From Sphingobium lactosutens (lineage in GTDB: Bacteria; Pseudomonadota; Alphaproteobacteria; Sphingomonadales; Sphingomonadaceae): a DNA stretch of 64,000 nucleotides. The first letter of the stretch is position 1. Each line of letters starts with the position of its first letter. The notes beneath the pieces were generated by a model. The model saw only the letters and a program-made list of their open reading frames with translations, searched no databases and was not told the DNA's origin. Made by a program: the position numbers and the translations under genes. Shown here piece after piece: positions 17,321 through 24,346 of this stretch. The stretch is from NCBI RefSeq assembly GCF_013393185.1, contig NZ_QJQX01000022.1:62001-126000 (forward strand), given 5' to 3'.

Positions 17321-17694
17321 TTCAATGTTTGCGATAGACCGCCCGAAGAGTGCGGCGAAATATTTTATATAGCTTTTTCAAAATTTTATATGGCCTGACA
17401 ATTGATGACATTGGGTAGAATGCTGGCTGGGAGCCATATGGGAGCCACGCGAACGCAAGTTCAGGCGCAGAGAAGCGAATTGTAGCAAGCGCCTTCTCGA
17501 GTGGCCGACGCCATGGAATGGTCCGCTTCATGATCGGATCGAAACCGAGAGCCAAGACGATCTCACGGCCGCTCGCGAAGCTAGTCTCATGTGTCGTGAA
17601 GCAACGACGTACAGTGTATCGGCATCCTTGCGCGAGTAAGGTCCATCCCGACCACAGCGCAATTTTCCTTTGGGCGCTGCCTGACCTTTTCCAG
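17321..17694. other. Unassigned region between copA remnant and the IHF-like gene
   Basis: The region is more AT-rich at its left end. A 127-codon open frame on the minus strand (17322-17705) has no recognisable domain and overlaps the end of the IHF-like gene. It is probably scar DNA from the event that truncated copA. No inverted repeat or transposase motif was recognised. Confidence 0.4.
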
Positions 17695-17979
17695 TCAACT
17701 ACCACCGTTCAGGCGTGTTAAGACCGCCTTGCCGGGCTTGAAAAATGGCCGGCTCTTCGCCTCCACGCTGACCGCCTCCCCGGTCCGGGGATTGCGCCCC
17801 GTCCGAGCCCGGTAGCTTCTCACCGAAAAGGCACCAAAGCCACGCAGTTCGACACGGCCGCCAGCATTGAGTTGGGTAACGATCGCGTCGAAGAATGTCT
17901 CGACGACCTTTTCGACCTCGCTTCGGCTCAGACCCGGATTTTCTTCGGCAATCCTGTCAATCAGGTCAGATCGTACCAT
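17695..17979 (-). CDS. HU/IHF-family DNA-bending protein, IHF beta like
   Basis: This 94-residue basic protein has the family layout: [20 protein letters not shown] helices, the core [26 protein letters not shown] with the DNA-intercalating beta-arm region (RNPRTGE), and a C-terminal [12 protein letters not shown]. Length and the RPFFKPGK ending fit the IHF beta chain. The ATG at 17979 is chosen because the protein then begins exactly at the family start, with aggaaag upstream; the longer frame would add 28 non-homologous residues. Near plasmid remnants it may be an accessory copy that assists recombination, rather than the chromosomal ihfB. Confidence 0.88.
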   Translation of the reverse strand: MVRSDLIDRIAEENPGLSRSEVEKVVETFFDAIVTQLNAGGRVELRGFGAFSVRSYRARTGRNPRTGEAVSVEAKSRPFFKPGKAVLTRLNGGS

Positions 17980-18384
17980 AATGCTTTCCTGCCCCCATAG
18001 GTCCAGCAACAGTTGCAGAGATGCTTTGGCGCGGAAAGCGGTGTTTCCGACCATCATCGCCATTGGTTGGCATGCGACTATGAGAGCCTGCCTCCCAAGG
18101 CCGTTAACGGACGCCCGATCTCCCTGCCTTCCGCAGAAGGATCAACCGCCGTTGAGCGGCCGGTGACAGGCTTGGCTCTATCAATCCATGAGCCGGCCGG
18201 GCTTTGGCCGCAATGCTCTCGCCCCCGCGATCAGTCGATTCGCCAGGCTCCAGATTGAACTGACGGCGCAATCGTTTGAGACGAGTGAATCTGGACGCTG
18301 ACAATTTCCCTACCCCCGCTGCGGAAAGCCCCGCCGTACCGTGCGCGGTAATAGCTGGCTGCGAATGCTTCCAATCCGCAAAAA
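17980..18384. other. Intergenic region without a recognised gene
   Basis: About 400 bases lie upstream of the IHF-like gene and downstream of the transglycosylase-like frame. Short open frames on both strands show no recognisable domain. The promoter of the IHF-like gene should lie in its left part. Nothing else is supported. Confidence 0.4.
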
Positions 18385-18855
18385 TTATCTGCGACCCCCA
18401 GTTTGTGGGTTCCCGCGCGCCAGTGGCAGAGAAAGGCTGCGGCGATCACTCGCCATTATTAGGGCAATTCCCTTTGCGTATCGCATCTGCCGCCAGCGAG
18501 TAGGGCTATGATAGATGCCGACGGCCCGCCAGAAATCCTTCGCTTCGTGGAGCGCCGAAAGAAATATCCATCTGGCAGCGTCTACGTTGAAGCAGGGGTC
18601 ATTCCGGAGCCATGATCTTACCTGCGACTCGCTTCGGTGGATCAGCCGAGCGATACGAGGAACCCACCAGCTGTTCACCTGCATCGGCCCCAGATCTACC
18701 GAGCCGTCTGCATTCCTCACTTCCGCACCAATCCATCCCCCCTCCTGCCTCCTCAAGGCCCGCAGGGTTCGCCCCAACTCCTCCACTTCGTTTCGGTCCT
18801 GCGGATGCAGCCCGACTTCATCGGTGAGCCTGCCGGTCCACGCCTTGCCGCCCAC
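18385..18855 (-). CDS. TrbN/IagB-like lytic transglycosylase, probably 5'-rearranged
   Basis: The protein is 156 residues. From LRRQEGGWIGAEVRN onward it matches the SLT-type transglycosylase of conjugation systems (catalytic Glu in RRQEGG, then GSVDLGPMQVNSWWVPRI, FNVDAARWIF, FWRAVGIYHS). Such enzymes open the peptidoglycan for the mating-pair apparatus. The first roughly 30 residues do not resemble a signal peptide and lie back-to-back with the ArdC fragment, suggesting the native N-terminus was replaced by rearrangement. Without a signal peptide it may not reach the periplasm and may be non-functional. The domain call is good; intactness is doubtful. Confidence 0.6.
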   Translation of the reverse strand: MGGKAWTGRLTDEVGLHPQDRNEVEELGRTLRALRRQEGGWIGAEVRNADGSVDLGPMQVNSWWVPRIARLIHRSESQVRSWLRNDPCFNVDAARWIFLSALHEAKDFWRAVGIYHSPTRWRQMRYAKGIALIMASDRRSLSLPLARGNPQTGGRR

Positions 18856-18881
18856 CCCGCCTCTCCGGCGGCCGGTGCCCG

Positions 18882-19126
18882 ATACCGGCTTTGGCAGTCC
18901 TGCCTATGCGAGGGAGGAACTGGTGGCCGAAATGGCCAGCGCCTTTCTCTGCGCGGAATTGGGCATCGTGCCGACCGTGCGCCATGCCGATTATCTGGGC
19001 GCATGGCTTTCCGTCCTGCGCGAGGACAGCAAGGCGATCTTTCGCGCTGCCAGTCAGGCCAGCAAGGCCGCCGACTATCTGCTCGCCTTCCGGGATAGGG
19101 AAGAGCAGGGGGAGGAAACGGCATGA
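18882..19126 (+). pseudogene. C-terminal fragment of ArdC-type antirestriction protein
   Basis: The frame encodes FGSPAYAREELVAEMASAF, LCAELGIVPTVRHADYL and KAADYLLAFRDRE. These match the end of the zincin-like domain of plasmid ArdC antirestriction proteins (full length roughly 300 residues). The ssDNA-binding N-terminus and the metallopeptidase HExxH are absent. The reading frame extends upstream to 18515 but without ArdC similarity there. Its stop overlaps the next small gene start (ATGA), a native-looking coupling. It is a remnant of a plasmid leading-region gene. Confidence 0.7.
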
Positions 19127-19341
19127 CCCATGATCGCCATGCCGCAGAGCGTCAGCGCTATCGCGCGGCGCTGGCAGGACTTCCCTCCATCCCCCGCATC
19201 GTGTTCCTGCTGCACAGCCTCGATCGCCTGAACTATGAGCAGATCGCCTTTCGCATCGGGGAGGATGTGGGCGCGGTAGAGCGGCATTTCGCCACCGCGC
19301 TTAAGCATCTGGTGCGGGAGATTGACGGGCCTCCGCAATGA
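19123..19341 (+). CDS. Small sigma-70 region 4-like HTH protein
   Basis: The protein has 72 residues, with LPSIPRIVFLLHSLDRLNYEQIAFRIGEDVGAVERHFATALKHL resembling sigma region 4 (promoter -35 recognition helix-turn-helix) but no region 2. Stand-alone domains of this kind occur beside ArdC in sphingomonad mobile elements and may act as regulators. It overlaps the ArdC fragment by four bases and is followed about 80 bases later by the nucleotidyltransferase-HEPN gene. The function is inferred from fold similarity only. Confidence 0.6.
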   Translation: MTHDRHAAERQRYRAALAGLPSIPRIVFLLHSLDRLNYEQIAFRIGEDVGAVERHFATALKHLVREIDGPPQ

Positions 19342-19424
19342 ATCGCCATTTTGGCGATAGTTGGCCAAGGGCGTCCGAACATCTTCATTTGGTGGACGGG
19401 CGCTGTTTGGCTAGGAGGGGTGCA

Positions 19425-20351
19425 ATGCGCACCGACCTCGACCATCTGCCAGCCTCCAAACAGCGCGAACTTGAGCGCGTCGTGCAGATCATCTTCGAGG
19501 AATTCGGCGACGCCAACAACCTCGCCACCGGCAAGCGCAAGGCGGGGCGTATCCACAAGATCATCCTCTACGGCAGCTATGCGCGGGGCGGATGGGTTGA
19601 CGAGCCGCACACGGCCAAGGGCTACAAGTCCGATTATGACCTGCTCATCATCGTCAACCAGAAGGAACTCACCGACCGGGTCCAATATTGGGAGAAGACC
19701 GACGAGCGGCTGATGCGCGAACTGGCCATCACCCAGACGCTCAAGACCCCGGTGAATTTCATCGTTCACACTCTGCAAGAGGTGAACGATGGGCTGGCGC
19801 ACGGGCGCTATTTCTTCATGGACGTCGCCGATGAGGGGATTGCGCTCTATCAGGCCGACGAAAGCGAACTGCACCAGCCAAAGCCGAAAACGCCAGCGCA
19901 AGCGCTGGCGATGGCGAGGGAATATTTTGAGGAGTGGTTCCCCAGCGGCGCAGGGCGGTTAGACACCGCTCGCTATGTCCAGCGGGAAGGGAGGTTGAAG
20001 GAGGCCGCATTCAACTATCACCAAGCCGCTGAATGCCTCTACCATGGTGTGCTGCTTGTTACGACCTTTTACACCCCCCATGTCCACAATCTGAGCTTCC
20101 TTCGAACACAAGCTGAGCGTCTGGACTATCGTTTGTTCAACGTCTGGCCACGCGATACGCGGGCCGAACGGGCGATGTTCGAAAAGCTGAAAGACGCCTA
20201 TGTGAAGGCGCGATATTCCAAGCACTACGCGATCAGCGCGGAGGAATTGACCTGGCTTGGCGCGCAGGTCGAGGAGTTAGGCCGCGTCGTCCACACCGTT
20301 TGCAGTGAGAAGATCGCGGCCCTTGAGGCTGCCCTCAGCGACGCGGCGTAG
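19425..20351 (+). CDS. Nucleotidyltransferase-HEPN fusion protein (MNT-HEPN toxin-antitoxin-like)
   Basis: This 308-residue protein has an N-terminal polymerase-beta-type nucleotidyltransferase (GSYARGGW at about residues 47-54, then SDYDLLIIV with the metal-binding Asp pair). A C-terminal HEPN-like helical domain follows (AAFNYHQAAECLYHGVLLV and later helices). In MNT-HEPN systems the nucleotidyltransferase AMPylates and silences a separate HEPN RNase toxin; here both are on one chain. ATG at 19425 is chosen because AGGAGGGG lies just upstream; an in-frame start at 19338 lacks this. No clear RNxxxH motif is visible in the HEPN part, so it may not be an RNase. Confidence 0.78.
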   Translation: MRTDLDHLPASKQRELERVVQIIFEEFGDANNLATGKRKAGRIHKIILYGSYARGGWVDEPHTAKGYKSDYDLLIIVNQKELTDRVQYWEKTDERLMRELAITQTLKTPVNFIVHTLQEVNDGLAHGRYFFMDVADEGIALYQADESELHQPKPKTPAQALAMAREYFEEWFPSGAGRLDTARYVQREGRLKEAAFNYHQAAECLYHGVLLVTTFYTPHVHNLSFLRTQAERLDYRLFNVWPRDTRAERAMFEKLKDAYVKARYSKHYAISAEELTWLGAQVEELGRVVHTVCSEKIAALEAALSDAA

Positions 20352-20634
20352 CCTCGCCCGCTACCTGTTTCATGAGGATTGCGCCGACCTTTTCGGCCGC
20401 CGCCAGTAGGGCGTCGTCTGCCAGATGCGCATAGCGAGCCGTTGTCTTGATCCGACGATGCCCCAGCAAGCGGGAGGTAGTCAGCAGGGTTTCGCCCGAC
20501 ATGACGGCATGACTGGCGAAGCTATGGCGCAGATCGTGGATGCGCAGTTTCGGCGGCAGGTCGGCTTCCCGCCGTACCGAAGTCCAGACGGAACGGACGG
20601 CCTCATATTCTCCTTCTTCGATCATCGGAAACAC
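20335..20634 (-). pseudogene. C-terminal fragment of a phage/plasmid tyrosine recombinase
   Basis: The fragment keeps the catalytic C-terminus of a tyrosine recombinase: RIHDLRHSFASH with the H-x-x-R pair, LLGHRRIKTTARYAHL with the second His/Arg region and the nucleophile Tyr. The N-terminal core-binding domain and the first catalytic Arg are missing, because the frame begins at about 20634 next to relaxase sequence on the other strand. A full integrase would need roughly 300 more residues or fewer. Its last bases overlap the end of the nucleotidyltransferase-HEPN gene (convergent). It is a recombination scar. Confidence 0.8.
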
Positions 20635-20736
20635 CCGTTCCGGGTTGAGCGCGGATCGCCATCGTTTCCCGCGAACCTTTTGCGCTCTCAGGAAGCGGCG
20701 GACGGGCGCGCCGATGATGACGTCTCGCGGTCCCGT

Positions 20737-21267
20737 CTTGCTATCGCGCAGGCTTATGCGGAGACGGTCTACTCTTCACAGTCGAAAACCTATCCGCGGG
20801 TCTTCGTTCTTGCGCCGGTCGGCTCTCCGCTCGTCACTGGACAGAACTTTTACACTGCGATCACACGCGCGGAATATAGTGTGACGCTTTGGACGGAGGA
20901 TCGAGCGGACCTCGTCGACAAATTGAAGCATAACACCGGTCAGAAGACATCCTCCCTCGAAGGGATGGATATGATCAGGCGGAGCGGGACGGAAGCCCGG
21001 CTCGATCGAGAGGCTGTTCGCATCCAGAAGGAACGCGACCTCTATGACGTGCAGCGGCGAGAATTGGCCCTTCTAGGTGCTGAGCGGCGAGGCGTTTATA
21101 GAGGGAGCGACCGCAAAGGTCTGGCTGGCGCGGGGCTCCGCGCAACGGAAACGCTCACCGCCCTCATCGACCGTATGCTGCGGAACAAGCCCAAACCGGA
21201 AATCTCCCGTCCCAAAGAACCCGACCGGACGGACGAGGCACGCTGCGACCGAGGGCGCGATCGATGA
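20737..21267 (+). pseudogene. C-terminal fragment of MobF relaxase-helicase (TraI/TrwC/TraA type)
   Basis: From about 20740 the frame encodes AIAQAYAETVYSSQSKTYPR, then TGQNFYTAITRAEYSVTLWTED. The latter is the helicase C-terminal motif (NxYTAITRA) of relaxases of the MobF class, followed by a basic charged tail. The relaxase active site and the Walker motifs are absent. The open frame continues upstream to 20425 but that part overlaps the opposite-strand integrase fragment and shows no relaxase similarity. The DNA thus fuses a relaxase tail to an integrase tail. It is not functional for conjugation. Confidence 0.75.
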
Positions 21268-21470
21268 CCGGGCGGCATCGTGCATCGCTGATGAGTTGCT
21301 GCCTAGCAGCTGTGCTCATTGGGCAGGTTACAGCCGCCGAAGCCGTTATAGGGAGCCAAGGCGTCGTAGAGGCCGAGAAGGCGATCGATCAGTGCATCCA
21401 TCAGGCAGCGTCCGGGCGCCCATGGCTTGCGCAAAGCCCCGACTTGCGGCCCGACGCGGTGGGCCTATAG
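21264..21470 (+). CDS. Hypothetical small protein overlapping relaxase fragment end
   Basis: A 68-codon frame begins at ATG 21264, overlapping the relaxase-fragment stop by four bases. The first 27 residues (MTGRHRASLMSCCLAAVLIGQ) resemble a signal peptide or a lipoprotein-like leader; the remainder has no recognised domain. The overlap suggests a native gene of the transfer operon, but coding evidence is weak. Confidence 0.25.
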   Translation: MTGRHRASLMSCCLAAVLIGQVTAAEAVIGSQGVVEAEKAIDQCIHQAASGRPWLAQSPDLRPDAVGL

Positions 21471-22027
21471 GGGAACGCCGCCCACCCCGCCGCGCCGGAG
21501 GCCGGATAACGACGTCATCGCGGTACGCGATGGCCGCCAGCAGCCAGAGGCTGCCGCGTCAGCGATCGTTACCCGACAGGGCCGAGACAAGCGTAGCGCA
21601 GGCTCGGTGGAGCGAAGCGGAATAGAGCGCGCCCGCCTTGAGCGGGACGCCCACACTCTTCTCCCCAACATCGGTTGAATTGAGAATATTGTTTTGGCCA
21701 ACCAAGACACTTCAATCGAAGGCGGCTCATACAGTCCCAAGGCCAGACAATAATTCAGACCATCTATCTGGACGGAAAATTCTTATTCCGTTTCCGAAAC
21801 AATAAATCCGCCAAAAGTCCCGGCACATCGGGCTTTCGCCATACGAGGAGAGATTACGCCCCCGAAAGCCCGAAAAATTTCTCTTGACCACCTCTAGCGA
21901 TTCAGACTTTCGCGCGGTGTTATGAGCCGGGGAATATTGCCGATTCGCACTTTTTATGCCCGGGATGAAAATAAGCCTGGCGCTTTGTTGCGTTCTCGAT
22001 TCTTATGATTCGGAAGGGGACCGAATT
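21471..22027. other. Upstream region of the methyltransferase, start of AT-rich island
   Basis: No convincing gene is seen. Base composition falls from GC-rich to clearly AT-richer near 21.66 kb, marking the probable left edge of the acquired island. A perfect 10-bp inverted repeat (cgggctttcg at 21830-21839, cgaaagcccg at 21864-21873, 24-base loop), followed by aaaaattt, may be a terminator of the plus strand or an operator. The methyltransferase promoter should lie after it. Confidence 0.5.
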
Positions 22028-23320
22028 ATGAAAACCGCTGCAATCATAGAGGGTTTAGGCATGGAGACGGCGAAGGCTACGCCGCCCGTCTATGTGGACG
22101 CTTTTGCGGGATGCGGTGGTCTTAGCTTAGGCCTGGATAGAGCAGGTTGGTCGGGCCTTTTCGCAATTGAAAAGGATGAATCCGCATTTCAGACGCTCCA
22201 GGAGAATTTTCTCGGGGACGCGAGCCGATACCGTTACACATGGCCAGACTGGTTAGAAAAAAAACCCTGGACCGTGGAAGCGCTACTCAGCGAGCATATT
22301 GAGCAGCTTCGGCAGCTTAGCGGAAAGGTTGACTTGCTTGCCGGCGGCCCACCATGCCAAGGGTTCTCAAGCGCGGGTCGCCGGAAGGCGGACGATCCAC
22401 GAAACGCATTGGTCGAACGCTATCTTGAGCTGGTGGACGTTCTCAAGCCGCGCTTGATTCTATTAGAAAATGTCAAAGGTTTCACGCAAGATTTTAAGGC
22501 GAATACCAAGAATGGCAGAAGCGCCCGAGAAAACGTCGCAGCGCAAATAACACGACGGCTTTCCGCCTCTTATCATGTTCAATCGATTTTGCTCAAAGCG
22601 TCCGACTACGGCGTTCCCCAAGCTCGCCCGAGATTCATTCTTGTCGGCGTCCGCATTGACAGCGATCTAAGCGATAGCCCACTCGATCTTTTGGACCAGA
22701 CAAGGGATGAAGTTCTCAGGTCTCTCAACTTGCCGTTGAAAAGCACCGCTTCGGATGCGCTCTCTGACCTGGAAATCGGCAGAAATCCGTTGATCAACTG
22801 CCCAGATTCCAAGGGTTTTGAAGCAATCGGATATGTGGGGCCACTAACCCCATTCCAGCGCTGGTGCCGCGATGGAAGTGATACACCGCCGTCTAGCACT
22901 CGTCTGGCAAATCATCGCGCGCCGATACGCGAAAGATTTGCTGAGATAATTGAAATGTGCAGGGAACAACAACGCTCCACACGCTCGCTCTCGCAAGCGA
23001 TGCGTGATCAATTCGGTCTCAAAAAACTGGCTACGAGGGTCCTCGACCCTAAAGAACCCTCCCCGACTGTGACGAGTATGCCGGACGACCTAATTCATTA
23101 TTCAGAGCCACGGACGTTAACCGTTCGGGAAAATGCCCGGCTACAAACCTTCCCAGATTGGTTCAAATTTTGCGGAAAGTATACGACCGGCGGTCTTCGA
23201 CGCCGCGTCGAAGTACCCCGATTTACACAGGTCGCGAATGCCGTACCGCCATTGCTGGCTCAAATATTGGGGACGCGCCTGATTAGACATCTTAATCGGC
23301 CGCCAATGGATGGCCAGTAG
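22028..23320 (+). CDS. DNA (cytosine-5) methyltransferase, Dcm family
   Basis: The protein has about 430 residues and all main C5-methyltransferase motifs in order. Motif I is DAFAGCGGLSLGLDRAGW (SAM binding), motif IV GGPPCQGFSSAGRR (catalytic Cys), motif VI LLENVKGF and motif VIII QARPRFILVGVR. A variable target-recognition region follows, then motif IX/X RENARLQTFPDWF and QVANAVPPLLAQILG. ATG 22028 follows a ggaagggga ribosome site; an in-frame start at 21956 is less likely. It is convergent with, and overlaps by 29 bases, the REC-HEPN gene. It probably protects host DNA, or marks it, in the system formed with the HNH nuclease, GHKL protein and REC-HEPN protein. The target sequence is unknown. 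Confidence 0.95.
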   Translation: MKTAAIIEGLGMETAKATPPVYVDAFAGCGGLSLGLDRAGWSGLFAIEKDESAFQTLQENFLGDASRYRYTWPDWLEKKPWTVEALLSEHIEQLRQLSGKVDLLAGGPPCQGFSSAGRRKADDPRNALVERYLELVDVLKPRLILLENVKGFTQDFKANTKNGRSARENVAAQITRRLSASYHVQSILLKASDYGVPQARPRFILVGVRIDSDLSDSPLDLLDQTRDEVLRSLNLPLKSTASDALSDLEIGRNPLINCPDSKGFEAIGYVGPLTPFQRWCRDGSDTPPSSTRLANHRAPIRERFAEIIEMCREQQRSTRSLSQAMRDQFGLKKLATRVLDPKEPSPTVTSMPDDLIHYSEPRTLTVRENARLQTFPDWFKFCGKYTTGGLRRRVEVPRFTQVANAVPPLLAQILGTRLIRHLNRPPMDGQ

Positions 23321-24341
23321 GGAAATCGGGTGAAGGAGCAGCAACCGACTCTACCGCTTGCTCGACCACCTTTTCCACTTCTTCAATTTGATCAGCCAGC
23401 GCAGTCTCTCCATGCGCCTCTGCCATTTCTTTCAATATGGCCAGAAGTGTTTGCAAATTGTCCGCATGGCTCAATAATTTCAAGCGAAGTTGGATCATGC
23501 TATTCTGATCAAAGGCTTCGTTGCGGCCTTCGAGAACTAGCTTTCCTTCCTTCATCGATGCGCGACGATGGGCAAAGTCATTGCGCGGCGTAATGACCTC
23601 CTGCGCATACCGACCTAGCGCATCTAAAAGATGGGTCTCTCGAATTTTATCCGCGATTTTCTCTATTTCCGCCTGAAGAACCGTCAATCGAATAGCGGCT
23701 CCAAATGCTGGCTCTTTCAGAAGTTTATCAAGGCGGCCTTTATTTCCTAATTTTTCTATATCATCTGCCTTGCTACGCATACTGGTAGCAACTTTCTCGC
23801 CAATCAATTTAGCGAACGATGCCGCGTCTGCCGGATAGACGACAGCCTGAACCACCTCCAGACAATCAATCATTGCCTGATCCAAATCGCTAGTCGCGGC
23901 CATCACAATTCCGCGCATATGGTTTAGGTCCAGAACCTTTCTCATTTGCGATTGAATATGGCTTATCGTGCGAATGCCCAATTCAGTGCGGTTCACGCAA
24001 TGAACGCCGTCAAGATCTTCATCAAAGATCGCCTTACGCAACGCTTGAGGCGACTCTGAGCTGTAAAATATGATGTCGGTGTCGCGGAATTTCTGTCGGA
24101 TACGCCGCGCCAGCTTGGCTCCGTCGTGACTACCGCCCAGACGCCAGTCCATGAGGACGAGATCAACATCGCTTTGATCTGGTAAGTCGGTCAATGGGTC
24201 TTCAACCCCCGCTACAGGCGCGCGCATAGTCACTTCTGGCTCAAAGCCAAGCCTAGCAAGGCCGGTTAGGATACGGTTCTCGACCGGCTTGGCATTGTTA
24301 GGCTGATCATCAAACCAAAGGATACGGTAGTCGAGCCTCAT
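23292..24341 (-). CDS. Receiver-domain protein with C-terminal HEPN-like RNase motif
   Basis: This 349-residue protein has an N-terminal REC domain: acidic pocket D11-D12 (ILWFDDQP), phospho-acceptor D65 (LVLMDWRLGG), and Ser in the IIFYSSES strand. The usual Lys position reads as Arg-like (CVNRTE). The C-terminal half is all-helical and contains R253-N-D-F-A-H258, the R-x4-H pattern (RNxxxH) of HEPN ribonucleases, followed by SMKEGKLVLEG. There is no DNA-binding output domain. It begins five bases after the stop of the double-GHKL gene, with its ribosome site (aggggg) overlapping that stop, so the two are a coupled kinase-receiver-like pair. Inferred role: a phosphorylation- or ligand-gated toxin. 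The REC call is strong; HEPN is by motif. Confidence 0.82.
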   Translation of the reverse strand: MRLDYRILWFDDQPNNAKPVENRILTGLARLGFEPEVTMRAPVAGVEDPLTDLPDQSDVDLVLMDWRLGGSHDGAKLARRIRQKFRDTDIIFYSSESPQALRKAIFDEDLDGVHCVNRTELGIRTISHIQSQMRKVLDLNHMRGIVMAATSDLDQAMIDCLEVVQAVVYPADAASFAKLIGEKVATSMRSKADDIEKLGNKGRLDKLLKEPAFGAAIRLTVLQAEIEKIADKIRETHLLDALGRYAQEVITPRNDFAHRRASMKEGKLVLEGRNEAFDQNSMIQLRLKLLSHADNLQTLLAILKEMAEAHGETALADQIEEVEKVVEQAVESVAAPSPDFPTGHPLAAD

Positions 24342-24346
24342 CGAAT

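Noticed and set aside
17322..17705. 127-codon minus-strand frame
   Set aside because: Overlaps the end of the IHF-like gene, no domain or ribosome site, and lies in scar DNA next to the copA break.
18343..18358. 16-base identity gcgcggtaatagctgg shared with 46061-46076
   Set aside because: About the number of 16-mer matches expected by chance in 64 kb, and no wider similarity around them.
18847..21491. 15-base repeat gccgcccaccccgcc at 18847 and 21477 with partial similarity beyond it
   Set aside because: Might be a plasmid scar repeat, but the GC-rich low-complexity sequence makes chance likely.
22028..23320. Possible solitary orphan Dcm-type regulatory methyltransferase
   Set aside because: The immediate HNH, GHKL and receiver neighbours and shared AT-rich composition argue for a multi-gene system and not a lone methylase.
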